Below, piece by piece: positions 17,740-26,240 of a stretch of 64,000 nucleotides of DNA. The notes under the pieces were generated by a model that saw only the letters and a list, made by a program, of their open reading frames with translations, had not been told where the DNA came from and searched no databases. Both the position numbers and the translations under genes were made by a program. Source of the stretch: Ruminococcus sp. NK3A76. GTDB lineage: Bacteria > Bacillota > Clostridia > Oscillospirales > Ruminococcaceae. Each line of letters starts with the position of its first letter. Position 1 is the stretch's first letter. The DNA is taken from assembly GCF_000686125.1 (NCBI RefSeq), contig NZ_JMMA01000002.1:2418001-2482000 (forward strand). Direction: 5' to 3'.

Positions 17740-18285
17740 GCAGGTAACAGGTAACAGGTAACAGGTAACAGTTGAGGTGCGCCTGACGGCGGTTATTGCA
17801 AGTTTCGCTTTGCGAAACTTGGCTGTCTGCGCAAGCAGACGAGCCCCATATCGGGCGATATGTGACTGAGGAAAGGCAAGTCCGAAGGGGGTGAGCGGCA
17901 GCTACGCTGCCGCAGGGGTGGCGCATGAGCTGTCTGCGACAGCTCAAAAGCCCCCCTACCCGTAGCGTAGGATAAGGAGAGACTACCCTTGTAGCTAAAT
18001 TGTGGGGGCTGCTTACCTTCAAGGGAACGCTCTCGTTCTCAGGGGGTACACGAGGGGCTTTCCGGTCGCCCCTCGACCCTTCGGCTGTGCGCCTTTGGCG
18101 CACCTCAACTATTCACTATTCATTCTTCACTATTCACTATTCACTAAGCGAAGCGTTTCCGCCCGATATGGGGCTCGTCTGCTAACGCAGACAGCCAAGT
18201 TTCGCAAAGCGAAACTTGCAATAAGCGGCGTAAGCAGGACACCTCAATTATGCATTATGCATTTTGCATTTTGCATTATTCATTG
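17740..18285. repeat. Composite intergenic repeat, block 8
   Basis: Within a 673-base gap. AGGTAAC heptamers (17741-17771), AAGTTTCGCTTTGCGAAACTT palindromes (17799-17819 and the mirrored copy at 18198-18218), GTCTGCGCAAGCAGAC, a CGTAGCGTAGGATA core, the CTTTCCGGTCGCCCCTC arm (about 18058-18075), ATTCACT heptamers (18109-18147) and TGCATTATGCATTTTGCATT (18249-18275). Nearly all modules appear twice in mirror order. From 18286 to 18396 an AT-rich leader and a small TGCCCC/GGGGCA hairpin precede the next gene. Confidence 0.85.
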
Positions 18286-18396
18286 CAGCACCTCTTTTTA
18301 TTATATAATAATTTTTACAATTTGTAAATAGTAATATTCACCATAAAAACGCCTGCCCCCGGTGGGGCAATTTGAAACAACGGAGTTGATCTTATT

Positions 18397-19038
18397 ATGA
18401 AGGGCTACAGGCTTCAGCTCATACGCCACGGAATGACGAGCGCAAACTTAGAAGGCAGATACATCGGCACGACCGACCTGCCGCTTTGCAGCGAAGGCAC
18501 CGAAGAACTCTACAAGAAGATAGAGAACAGCGAATACCCCTATGTACAGAGGGTCTACTGCTCGCCGCTCAAAAGATGCACGCAGACGGCGGCGCTTTTA
18601 TACCCTAACGCTTCTGTGACTATAGTCGAGGAGCTCAGGGAAATGGACTTCGGCGAGTTTGAGAACAAAAAGGCCGAGGAGCTGATAAACGACCCTGCCT
18701 ACAGGAAATTCATGCAGGGCGGTATTGACAACCCTCCCCCCGGAGGCGAGAGTATGCAGAGCGTCGTCGAGCGCTGCTACGCCGCCCTTGCAAAGATAAT
18801 CGCCGCCATGATGAGCGAGGGACTGACAAACTGCGCTGTCGTGACGCACGGCGGGATCATCATGAATATGCTCAGCTGCTTCGGTATGCCGAAGATAGAC
18901 CCCTCACAGCTCTCCTGCGATTTCGGCGAGGGCTTTGAGATACTTATCTCGGCTTCAATGTGGCAGCGCTCAAACTGCTTTGAGATACTCGGCAGAGTAC
19001 CTTTCTTACCATTCGAGGGTGATACTGATGCTGACTAA
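18397..19038 (+). CDS. Histidine phosphatase (phosphoglycerate mutase-like)
   Basis: 213 residues. The catalytic LIRHGMTSAN near residue 8, EGRYIGTTDLPLCSEG, a second arginine in YCSPLKRCTQTA, the acid in EMDFGEFENK, and the second histidine in VVTHGGIIMNML match the branch-1 histidine phosphatases. CobC alpha-ribazole phosphatases and broad-specificity phosphatases look like this; the substrate cannot be told. A GGAG site precedes the ATG. The end overlaps the next gene by eleven bases. Confidence 0.9.
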   Translation: MKGYRLQLIRHGMTSANLEGRYIGTTDLPLCSEGTEELYKKIENSEYPYVQRVYCSPLKRCTQTAALLYPNASVTIVEELREMDFGEFENKKAEELINDPAYRKFMQGGIDNPPPGGESMQSVVERCYAALAKIIAAMMSEGLTNCAVVTHGGIIMNMLSCFGMPKIDPSQLSCDFGEGFEILISASMWQRSNCFEILGRVPFLPFEGDTDAD

Positions 19039-19873
19039 CAGAGAGATAGCCAAAAAGGCCAGGGAGATACACCGCCGCTGCTGGGCGCAGGGCGTTTTCC
19101 TGCACTTTTATTTACTGTTTGTGATACTGCTCATTCTTGTATCTGCAAGAGTGTTCACGCTGCTTTACGAATCCGGCACACCGCCTTTCAACATGATAAA
19201 GAACTATGTGCCAAAGGTCACGCAGCTGATATTCTTAGCAGGGCTGACAGCTATAACGCTGCTTGTTATCTATATCCCGGCGCTTTATATGCTAAGGCGC
19301 TACTACATAGGCATGGTGCAGAATGACAGGATAAGCACGACAAGGCAGTATTTCGGCGCAAACCTTTCCGGCACAAAGCTGATAGCCATGAGGTGCGCTG
19401 TCACGATGCTGTTTTTAAAGCTTTTCACGCTGCTGCCGGCGCTGATGAGCTCATATATAGTTTACCGCTGCGCATTCGTCGCACGCCTTGAAAACCTGAG
19501 CAAGCTGATACTTATCATATTCATGCTGGCTCTGGGCTTCACGCTCGTGTGGGTGGGCTTCTGGTTAAAATACTGCATATCCCTGAGCCTTACGAGATAC
19601 ATAGTCACCCTCAGCCCCAAGATGAATATATTCGATGCCTGCGACCTTTCATGCAGGCTGATGGATTCAAAGCACATGAGATATGTCTCATTCTGGTTCT
19701 ACAACTTAAAATTCCTGCTGCCGTGCCTGGCAGTTTTCCCGATACCGCTGGCTATCCCTTATGTAAAGCTGTCATACACGCTCTTTGTCAAGGAGATACT
19801 CGGCACCTACTGGCAGGACAAGTATCCGCTGATGATCGAGCGCTGGAGGCGAAGAAGTGCTGCACACGTTTAA
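19028..19873 (+). CDS. Multi-pass membrane protein, unknown
   Basis: 281 residues from the ATG at 19028, which lies inside the phosphatase 3' end. About five or six hydrophobic segments are visible (near residues 24-45, 68-90, 130-152, 163-188 and 225-250), with charged loops and a basic C-terminus. No catalytic motif is recognised; it loosely resembles DUF975-type membrane proteins. It overlaps the pseudouridine synthase by 17 bases, so three genes form one tight unit. Confidence 0.75.
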   Translation: MLTNREIAKKAREIHRRCWAQGVFLHFYLLFVILLILVSARVFTLLYESGTPPFNMIKNYVPKVTQLIFLAGLTAITLLVIYIPALYMLRRYYIGMVQNDRISTTRQYFGANLSGTKLIAMRCAVTMLFLKLFTLLPALMSSYIVYRCAFVARLENLSKLILIIFMLALGFTLVWVGFWLKYCISLSLTRYIVTLSPKMNIFDACDLSCRLMDSKHMRYVSFWFYNLKFLLPCLAVFPIPLAIPYVKLSYTLFVKEILGTYWQDKYPLMIERWRRRSAAHV

Positions 19874-20705
19874 GGCGCAAAAGCCCTGCCGGCTGAGCGA
19901 CTTTCTTGCAAGAAACGGCGTGTCACGCTCGCTTTTGTGCTATCTTAAGCAGCACGAGGGCGCTATAACCGTAAACGGCAAGCCTGCGCATACCGACTAT
20001 CATCTCTCGCCCGGCGACATAGCAGGGATAGACGAGCCTGCAGAGCGGTCTGACGATATACTCCCGGTAAAGAGCGACCTGGTCACTGTATTATATGAGG
20101 ACAGAGAGGTGATAGTGCTTGACAAGCCGCCTTTCATGCCCTCGCACCCTTCCGCAAGGCACCATGACGACACGCTCGCAAACCACTATGCCTACATATC
20201 AGGCGGTGGGGTGTTCCACTGCATAAACCGCCTTGACCGTGACACCTCGGGCTGCTGCCTGATAGCAAAAAGCCGCTACAGCGCCGCACTTGCCGCAAAG
20301 ACAGTGCGCAAGACCTACTACGCCATATGCGAGGGCGACCCGGGCAGCGAGGGGGTCATCGAGATACCGATAAGGCGCAAGAGCGGCTCGGTGATAGAGC
20401 GTGAATGCGCCCCCGACGGGCAGTATGCAAAGACTATATTCAAAACACTCAAAAGAAACGAGCGCTATTCGCTTTGCGAGGTCACGCTCGAAACAGGGCG
20501 CACGCATCAGATACGGGTGCATTTTTCACACACAGGCCACCCTCTCGCCGGGGACGATATGTACGGCGGCAGTCTTTTGGACATTCCCCGTCAGGCGCTT
20601 CACTGCGGCAGGCTGAAATTTGTTTCGCCCGACGAAAACGTTGATGTCTGCATTGAGGCTCCCCTGCCGGAGGATATGCTCGGTTTAGTCAAGGCTTTTC
20701 GTTAA
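19857..20705 (+). CDS. RluA-family pseudouridine synthase
   Basis: 282 residues from a GTG at 19857 inside the upstream gene. The N-terminal S4-like RNA-binding segment (residues 1-65) includes ITVNGKPAHTDYHLSPGD. The catalytic core carries HCINRLDRDTSGCCLIAKS near residue 120 with the active-site aspartate in RLDRDT, and LETGRTHQIRVHFSHTGHPLAGDDMYGG. It isomerises uridine in rRNA or tRNA; the exact site cannot be inferred. No convincing terminator follows the stop. Confidence 0.93.
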   Translation: MLHTFKAQKPCRLSDFLARNGVSRSLLCYLKQHEGAITVNGKPAHTDYHLSPGDIAGIDEPAERSDDILPVKSDLVTVLYEDREVIVLDKPPFMPSHPSARHHDDTLANHYAYISGGGVFHCINRLDRDTSGCCLIAKSRYSAALAAKTVRKTYYAICEGDPGSEGVIEIPIRRKSGSVIERECAPDGQYAKTIFKTLKRNERYSLCEVTLETGRTHQIRVHFSHTGHPLAGDDMYGGSLLDIPRQALHCGRLKFVSPDENVDVCIEAPLPEDMLGLVKAFR

Positions 20706-20793
20706 ATGTTTACAAAAATTCATCCGAAAGTATGTCGCTTTTATTGTAAAAACAATAAAATAATTACCTCTTTTTTGTACAATTATGAACCGC

Positions 20794-20868
20794 AAACGTT
20801 TTCTTCACGAAATATTAACTGAAAATTTTTCGTTTGTCAATCAAAACGTTTTCGCAAAGGTGTATAAT
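20794..20868 (+). promoter_or_regulatory. Promoter region with two AAACGTTTT palindromes
   Basis: GCAAACGTTTTC (20792-20803) and CAAAACGTTTTCG (20842-20854) are centred about 50 bases apart, followed by TATAAT at 20863-20868 with a poor -35. The palindrome resembles LacI/CcpA-type operators with a central CG. Related copies lie upstream of the pilin and of rsmE. Regulation is inference. Confidence 0.5.
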
Positions 20869-20931
20869 TGTAGTATAGAGTAATAGTACAATTTATCGTA
20901 CTTGTGAGCTGACAGAAAGGAGAGTGCAGAT

Positions 20932-21099
20932 ATGCTTAAGAAGTTTTACATCACCAAGGCAGCTGAAGGGGTAAACGCTCCGAGCCTTGACAGATTCCAG
21001 AGAATGGAGCAGCTCAATGATATGCTGCACCTCGGCTGGGTCATCAAGGGCTTTGAGAATACCGGAAGTGAGAGCTACTTCCTGCTTGAAAAGGCATAA
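20932..21099 (+). CDS. 55-residue protein, DUF4177-like pattern
   Basis: A short gene with a strong ribosome site (AAAGGAGAG) and its own terminator. The protein starts MLKKFYITKAAEG and has LNDMLHLGWVIKGFE, then SYFLLEKA at the end. The pattern LN..L..GW.V...... YFLLEK is typical of small single-domain proteins such as DUF4177, and of the C-terminal tails of larger proteins. Function unknown. The monocistronic layout with a paired operator-like motif upstream suggests tight independent regulation. Confidence 0.8.
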   Translation: MLKKFYITKAAEGVNAPSLDRFQRMEQLNDMLHLGWVIKGFENTGSESYFLLEKA

Positions 21100-21106
21100 T
21101 ATCACG

Positions 21107-21133
21107 GCGGCAGGCGACCCCTGCCGCTTTTTT
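21107..21133 (+). terminator. Rho-independent terminator of the 55-residue gene
   Basis: GCGGCAGG (21107-21114) pairs with CCTGCCGC (21120-21127), followed by six T residues. Confidence 0.9.
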
Positions 21134-21385
21134 AGTTAACAGTTGAGGAGTTAACAGTTAACGGTTGAGCCGAGAATTCCCCTAACAGGGGGGGGCGGAG
21201 GGGGCGGCCGAATGGCCATACCGTGCGCCTTTGGCGCACACCGTAACTATTCACTATTCATTCTTCACTATTCACTATTCACTGAGCGAAGCGTTACCGC
21301 CCGAATGGGCATAATGTCGGTGTGAGCCGACACATCAACTGTTAACTGTTACCTGTTAACTGTTACCTGTCATAGGCCTGTCATA
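21134..21385. repeat. Composite intergenic repeat, block 9
   Basis: AGTTAAC/GTTGAGG heptamers (21134-21168), GGGGGGGCGGAGGGGGCGG, GGCCGAATGGCC, a TGCGCCTTTGGCGCA hairpin, ATTCACT heptamers (21247-21282), CCGCCCGAATGGGC, GTCGGTGTGAGCCGAC and TTACCTG heptamers. The long core arms are absent. A short direct repeat TCATAGGCCTG follows at 21369-21390 before the rmuC ribosome site. Confidence 0.8.
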
Positions 21386-21410
21386 GGCCTGTTATAGAGA
21401 GGAGAACAAC

Positions 21411-22601
21411 ATGGATACCCTTATACTTGTAATACTCGCACTTGTGGTTGTGCTGCTGGTAGTGCAGATAGTGCTGAGCCTGAGACAGCCCTCGGGCTCA
21501 AATGACGAGGAGATAAGAAAGCTCGGCTCGGAGATGCGGCGTGATATCGACAGCTCTGTCTCAAACATGGGGCAGCTGATAAGCAGCAATATGTCAGAGC
21601 GCTTAGGCACCCTCGAACAGCGCATATCGACGCTTGAAACAAACAGCGAGCAGAAGCTCGACATGATGCGTGAGACAATGGCAAAGCGCCTTTACTACAT
21701 TCAGGAGGACAACAACAAGCGCCTTGACGAGATGCGCAGCACGGTAGACGAGCGCCTGCAAAAGAGCCTGGAGGGCAAGATAAGCGAGAGCTTCAAGACG
21801 GTAAACGAGCAGCTTGCCGAGGTCTACAAGGGGCTGGGTGAGATGCAGAGCATAGCCGCAGGTGTCGGCGACCTCAAAAAAGTCCTCTCAAACGTCAAGA
21901 CAAGGGGTATCTTGGGCGAGATACAGCTTGGGAATATACTCTCCGAGATACTTGCGCCGTCGCAGTATGACACCGAGGTAGCAACTATCCCCGGCAGCAG
22001 AGAGCACGTCGAGTTTGCGATAAAGCTCCCGGCAGGCGGCGAGGGTGAGTTTTTTTACCTGCCGATAGATTCAAAGTTCCCGGGAGACAGCTACGCAGCG
22101 CTCCAGCAAGCATACGACACAGGCGACCCGGAGGCTGTAAAGAACGCATACAAGGCACTTGAAAGCGTTATCAAGAAAAGTGCAAAGGACATCAGAGACA
22201 AATACGTCTCGCCGCCGCATACGACAAACTTCGGCATAATGTTCCTGCCGTTCGAGGGGCTGTATGCCGAGGCGGTGAGCCACGGGCTCGTTGAGATATT
22301 GCAGCGTGAATACAGCGTCAGCATCGCAGGGCCTTCGACTATGGCGGCTATGCTCAATTCATTGCAGATGGGCTTTCAGACCTTGCAGATACAAAAGCGC
22401 TCGAACGAGGTGTGGCAGCTGCTCGCATCGGTCAAGAAGGAATTCGAGAGCTTTGACAAGGTACTAAGCTCCGCACAGACAAGGATACATCAGCTCGATG
22501 ATGAAATGGAGCGGCTGGTCGGCGTTCGCACAAGGGCTATAAGAAAGAGCCTTGATAAAGTTGATATGTCCGAAATACCGGACAGTAAGGGGGACGAATG
22601 A
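21411..22601 (+). CDS. rmuC: RmuC-family DNA recombination protein
   Basis: 396 residues. An N-terminal membrane helix (residues 3-22) is followed by a long coiled coil (about 30-130) and the RmuC nuclease-like domain with LSNVKTRGILGEIQLGNIL, FYLPIDSKFPGDSY and GIMFLPFEGLYAEAV. RmuC limits inversions at short inverted repeats in E. coli, which is apt for this repeat-rich region, though that link is inference. It overlaps the next gene by four bases. Confidence 0.92.
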   Translation: MDTLILVILALVVVLLVVQIVLSLRQPSGSNDEEIRKLGSEMRRDIDSSVSNMGQLISSNMSERLGTLEQRISTLETNSEQKLDMMRETMAKRLYYIQEDNNKRLDEMRSTVDERLQKSLEGKISESFKTVNEQLAEVYKGLGEMQSIAAGVGDLKKVLSNVKTRGILGEIQLGNILSEILAPSQYDTEVATIPGSREHVEFAIKLPAGGEGEFFYLPIDSKFPGDSYAALQQAYDTGDPEAVKNAYKALESVIKKSAKDIRDKYVSPPHTTNFGIMFLPFEGLYAEAVSHGLVEILQREYSVSIAGPSTMAAMLNSLQMGFQTLQIQKRSNEVWQLLASVKKEFESFDKVLSSAQTRIHQLDDEMERLVGVRTRAIRKSLDKVDMSEIPDSKGDE

Positions 22602-23428
22602 AAACACTCTATGTCAGCGACCTTGACGGCACACTTTTAAACAGCAGCCAGCAGATAACCCCATTCACTGCCTCGGTGATAGCAGAGCTTTTAAGAAAGG
22701 GCGGTTGCTTTAGCTATGCGACGGCACGCTCGCTGATAACAGCCGGCGCTGTCACAAAAGAGCTTGACCTGCCCTTCCCGGCGATACTCTACAACGGGGT
22801 GTTTATCCGGGACACGCAAAGCGGCGAGTACCTTGCAAGGCACACCTTTGAGAGCGGGCGGATACTCACGCTCATCGACACGCTGTCAAAAAAAGGCTTA
22901 TGGCCGATAGTCTATTCGGTGATAGACGGGGTCGAAAAGTTTTCCTACATAACAGAGCGGCTGACCCCCGAGCAGAGCCATTTTGTCAGCACCCGTGACA
23001 GAGCCGACCCGAGGCTTCGTGAGGTGAGCACTACCGAGGAGCTTTGCATGGGCGAGATATTCTACCTTGCCTACCTCGGCAGCAAGGAACAGCTCTCCCC
23101 TCTTGACAGCCTGTGCGAGGGGTACGGCATACACCTTTTTCAGCACGACACATATGATGATTTTTACTGGCTCGAAGTGATGCCGCAGGCTGCTACCAAG
23201 GCAAACGCCGCAAAGGAGCTTGCTAAAATGCTCGGCTGCGGGAGGATAGTCGCATTCGGCGACGGGCTGAATGATGCAGAGCTCTTTTCAGCGGCTGACG
23301 AATGCTATGCCGTCGGCAATGCCTGCGAGGAGCTGAAACTTAAAGCAGACGCTGTTATCGGGTCAAATGACTCGGACGGTGTGGCGCACTGGATATATGA
23401 AAATGTATTGACAAAAGGCGATTTTTAG
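22598..23428 (+). CDS. Cof-type HAD phosphatase
   Basis: 276 residues. Motif I is VSDLDGTLLNSS near residue 6, motif II the serine/threonine region ATARSL, motif III the lysine before AKELAKMLG, and motif IV FGDGLNDAELF near residue 220. These place it in the Cof subfamily of cytosolic phosphatases of sugar phosphates or flavin and pyridoxal cofactors. Substrate unknown. Coupled to rmuC by an ATGA overlap. Confidence 0.92.
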   Translation: MKTLYVSDLDGTLLNSSQQITPFTASVIAELLRKGGCFSYATARSLITAGAVTKELDLPFPAILYNGVFIRDTQSGEYLARHTFESGRILTLIDTLSKKGLWPIVYSVIDGVEKFSYITERLTPEQSHFVSTRDRADPRLREVSTTEELCMGEIFYLAYLGSKEQLSPLDSLCEGYGIHLFQHDTYDDFYWLEVMPQAATKANAAKELAKMLGCGRIVAFGDGLNDAELFSAADECYAVGNACEELKLKADAVIGSNDSDGVAHWIYENVLTKGDF

Positions 23429-23436
23429 GCTATAAT
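23408..23436 (+). promoter_or_regulatory. Consensus sigma-A promoter inside the phosphatase 3' end
   Basis: TTGACA (23408-23413) and TATAAT (23431-23436) with a 17-base spacer. It drives the Q/N-rich membrane protein gene with a leader of about 55 bases. Confidence 0.88.
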
Positions 23437-23499
23437 AATACAAACAGACAATGATGCGTAAGTCTTTTTTGCATCGCTTATTCAGGGGAGGATGATCTT

Positions 23500-24090
23500 A
23501 TGTTAATGAGCAGCGACACACTTGAAACTATCAACACGGTATCACTCGTAGTACGTCTTTTATTTGCATTTGCCGGAATGTTCCTCTGGGGCTTTGTCAG
23601 CAAGCACATAGTAAAGACAAAGGGCTACCCAGACGAACTCAACAAGGGCTTCTGGTGGGGCTTCTGGCTCGGGTGGATAGGCCTTATCGTCTGCTGCTGC
23701 AAAAAGCCCTACTTCGACCCGATGAACCCGATGAACCAGTTTAATCAGTACGGCCAGAACAACCAGTTCGGTCAGGGCGGTTATAATAACTACGGCCAGC
23801 CGAATAACTTCAACCAGCCCGGCGGCTACAATAACCAGTACGGCCAGCAGCCGTATCAGCAGACTTATCAGCAGCCGTATCAGCAGACTTATCAGCAGCC
23901 GGCACAGCCGACATACACACAGCCTGCACAGACTGCATACCAGCAGCCGAACTACAGCCAGCCGCAGTACGGCCAGCCTGACAACTACTACGCTCAGAAC
24001 CCCGAGGGCAACAAGCAGTACGACAGCGCAGCTGAAATGGACGGCCTCGACACGAGCAAGCTCAACAATCTTGACGATCTTTACAAATAA
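23500..24090 (+). CDS. Membrane protein with long Q/N/Y/P-rich tail
   Basis: 196 residues. Two hydrophobic segments (about residues 14-36 and 50-68) end in CCCKKPYFDP. About 100 residues composed almost only of Q, N, Y, G and P follow, with QPYQQTYQQ units repeated. The last 25 residues, DSAAEMDGLDTSKLNNLDDL, are acidic. The composition is prion-like. The first 75 residues resemble small bacterial superinfection-immunity-type membrane proteins. Function unknown. It has a consensus promoter and a good ribosome site (AGGGGAGG), so it is probably well expressed. Confidence 0.8.
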   Translation: MLMSSDTLETINTVSLVVRLLFAFAGMFLWGFVSKHIVKTKGYPDELNKGFWWGFWLGWIGLIVCCCKKPYFDPMNPMNQFNQYGQNNQFGQGGYNNYGQPNNFNQPGGYNNQYGQQPYQQTYQQPYQQTYQQPAQPTYTQPAQTAYQQPNYSQPQYGQPDNYYAQNPEGNKQYDSAAEMDGLDTSKLNNLDDLYK

Positions 24091-24108
24091 ACTATCAGAA
24101 CCAGACTG

Positions 24109-24142
24109 CCATAACACCTGCGTATCATCACAGGTGCTATGG
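24109..24142 (+). terminator. Hairpin after the Q/N-rich gene
   Basis: CCATAACACCTG (24109-24120) pairs with CAGGTGCTATGG (24131-24142) apart from one mismatch. The T-tract is weak (CGATTTATA), so it may attenuate rather than end transcription. Confidence 0.6.
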
Positions 24143-24175
24143 CGATTTATAACTATGGGAGAACGACTTAAGACC

Positions 24176-24628
24176 ATGCAAAGTAACGAGAGCTTTATAC
24201 TTCTTGACGAGACCTATCTGCCGCAGATGGCAGAGCTTATCAAAAGCGCCTTTATGGGCGAGCCGTGGAATGACGACTGGAGCGACAAAGGGCAGCTTTA
24301 CGCATACATAAGCGACATAGCCTGCTGCCCGAATTCACTCAACTACGGGCTGATAAAAGACGGCAGGCTCATAGCACTTTCCACAGGCAGTCTTCGCCAC
24401 TGGTGGGAGGGCACGAACTACAGCATAGAAGAATTCTGCATAGCCCCTGATATGCAGGGCAGCGGCATCGGCAGCAGGTTTCTCTCAATGGTGGAGGAGG
24501 ACGCCAAAAAGCGTGGCGCTGACGGGATATTCCTACAGACCGACAACGACAAGCCGTCGTACAGGTTTTACTTGAAGAACGGCTTCGGAGAGCTTAAGGC
24601 TCATGTGAGCTTTTTCAAAAAGATATGA
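24176..24628 (+). CDS. GNAT-family N-acetyltransferase
   Basis: 150 residues from the ATG at 24176; an ATG at 24155 is possible but lacks a ribosome site. The acetyl-CoA loop is IAPDMQGSGIGSRFLSMVEE near residue 85, with beta-4 IEEFC before it and YRFYLKNGFGELK at the end. The substrate is unknown. It overlaps the start region of the M23 hydrolase, whose ribosome site lies just after its stop. Confidence 0.88.
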   Translation: MQSNESFILLDETYLPQMAELIKSAFMGEPWNDDWSDKGQLYAYISDIACCPNSLNYGLIKDGRLIALSTGSLRHWWEGTNYSIEEFCIAPDMQGSGIGSRFLSMVEEDAKKRGADGIFLQTDNDKPSYRFYLKNGFGELKAHVSFFKKI

Positions 24629-24645
24629 TTTCAAAGGACAAAGCA

Positions 24646-26079
24646 ATGAAAAGAAAATACAGATTAAAGGCTGTGGTATCCTTTGCGCTCGCACTCGTGA
24701 TATGCACAGGCGCAGCAGGACAAGGGCAGACGCTCAGAGAAGCCGCCGCCTCGGAAGCACAGCAGAACCAGCAGGACATAGAGGACAAAAAGAGCAAGAT
24801 ATCCGATCTGGAAAAGAAGCAGGAGAAGCTTGACGAAAAGATAGCCTCGACCAAGGACGACATCTCCGCCCACGAGGAGAACCAGCAGGCGATACAGGAG
24901 CAGATAGAGACTGTCAGCGAGACTATCGCCACACTCAGCGAGTCGATAACCGAGCTTGACAAGAAGATAGAACGCCTTGGCGCAGACATCATAGAGCAGG
25001 AAAAGGCAGTCGCTGAGAAAAAGCAGGAGATAGACCAGGGCATTGACGACTTCAAGGGCAGGCTGAGGGCTCTCTACATAGCAGGCAGCGACAGCTACGC
25101 CGACATACTGCTCGGGGCTGATGACTTTTACGATATGCTCATGAAAATGGAGCTCATCAAGCGTGTCACAGACCACGACAACAACGAGATAGACCGTCTT
25201 ATTGCGATAAAGAACGACTACGAGGCACAGCTCGGTGTTTTAGAGCAGAACCAGGAGGAGCTCAGGACTTCAAACGACGAGCTCAAAGCACGCAAGGAAA
25301 AGAGCGAGGCGCAGAAGAAAAAGCTCGCTTCCCTCTACCGGCAGAGCGAGAAGATAATCCAAGAGCTGCAAAAGACCGAGGAAGCGTATGAGAAGAACAA
25401 GGAGAAGCTGCAAAGCGAGCGTGACAAGTTCGAGGAAGACCTGCAGGCTCTCTACAAAAAGGAAGAAGCTCGCAAGCAGCGTGAAAAGGCAGAAGCCGAA
25501 GCCAAGGCAGAGGCAGAGCGCCAGCGTCAGGCGCAGCAGCAGGCCGAGCAGCAACAGCAACAGCAGCAACAGCAGGACACGGGCAGCAGCGACAGCTACA
25601 CCGAGCCCGATGAAGACGATGACGAAGAAGAATACACAGCACCTTCGTCGAGCACCGGCTTTATATGGCCTGTGCCGGGGCATTACGGCATAACCTCATA
25701 CATGGGCTGGCGCTGGGGAGCTTACCACAAGGGAATAGACATAAGCGACTGGGGCGTGCGCGGCGCAAACGTCGTGGCAGCAGCGAGCGGCACTGTTCTC
25801 GTCGCTGACGGCTACTGCACACACGACTGGGGCAAGGACGGCAGCTGCGGCTGCGGCGGTGGTTACGGCAACTACGTCATAATCGACCACGGCAACGGCT
25901 ACTGGACGCTCTACGGACACATGAAGCAGAATTCCGTCGCTGTAACACCCGGGCAGCACGTCGAGCAGGGTCAGAAGATAGGCCAGGTCGGCACTACAGG
26001 CTGGTCAACAGGCGACCACTGTCATTTCGAGGTGCGCTTAAACGGCAACCCGGTAGACCCGACGCAGTATGTGAGCTGA
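24646..26079 (+). CDS. M23 murein hydrolase with EnvC-like coiled coil
   Basis: 477 residues from the ATG at 24646 (AAAGGA upstream); an earlier ATG at 24625 lies before the ribosome site. A signal peptide (residues 4-30) is followed by long coiled coils (about 35-130 and 195-300), a QQQ-rich linker with a DEDDDEEE segment, and a C-terminal LytM/M23 domain. The zinc ligands are in YHKGIDISD and DHCHFEVRLNG, with GNYVIIDHGNGYWTLYGHM between. It is predicted to be an exported peptidoglycan endopeptidase or an activator of amidases. A diverged convergent paralogue lies 536 bases away. Confidence 0.94.
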   Translation: MKRKYRLKAVVSFALALVICTGAAGQGQTLREAAASEAQQNQQDIEDKKSKISDLEKKQEKLDEKIASTKDDISAHEENQQAIQEQIETVSETIATLSESITELDKKIERLGADIIEQEKAVAEKKQEIDQGIDDFKGRLRALYIAGSDSYADILLGADDFYDMLMKMELIKRVTDHDNNEIDRLIAIKNDYEAQLGVLEQNQEELRTSNDELKARKEKSEAQKKKLASLYRQSEKIIQELQKTEEAYEKNKEKLQSERDKFEEDLQALYKKEEARKQREKAEAEAKAEAERQRQAQQQAEQQQQQQQQQDTGSSDSYTEPDEDDDEEEYTAPSSSTGFIWPVPGHYGITSYMGWRWGAYHKGIDISDWGVRGANVVAAASGTVLVADGYCTHDWGKDGSCGCGGGYGNYVIIDHGNGYWTLYGHMKQNSVAVTPGQHVEQGQKIGQVGTTGWSTGDHCHFEVRLNGNPVDPTQYVS

Positions 26080-26103
26080 TAAGCTGAGATAACAGATAAA
26101 ATG

Positions 26104-26140
26104 ATCCCCTTTGCCAAAAAAGCAAAGGGGATATTGTTTT
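26104..26140 (+). terminator. Rho-independent terminator of the M23 gene
   Basis: ATCCCCTTTGC (26104-26114) pairs perfectly with GCAAAGGGGAT (26122-26132), followed by ATTGTTTT. Confidence 0.92.
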
Positions 26141-26147
26141 ACAAAAC

Positions 26148-26176
26148 TTGACAAGTACATTTTTTTGTGCTATAAT
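26148..26176 (+). promoter_or_regulatory. Promoter of the type I toxin-like message
   Basis: TTGACA (26148-26153) and TATAAT (26171-26176) with a 17-base spacer, a perfect consensus. The predicted start is near 26183, giving a leader of about 58 bases before the ATG at 26241. Confidence 0.92.
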
Positions 26177-26240
26177 ACTGCTACGGGTGTTTGCACGGCG
26201 TGGCGGTCAAATCTTCCTCCTGCAAGGGAGGTGAGCAGTA

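Noticed and set aside
25270-25690. Minus-strand Leu/Val-rich frames over the M23 coiled coil
   Set aside because: They are shadows of Gln/Glu codons, with no start signals.
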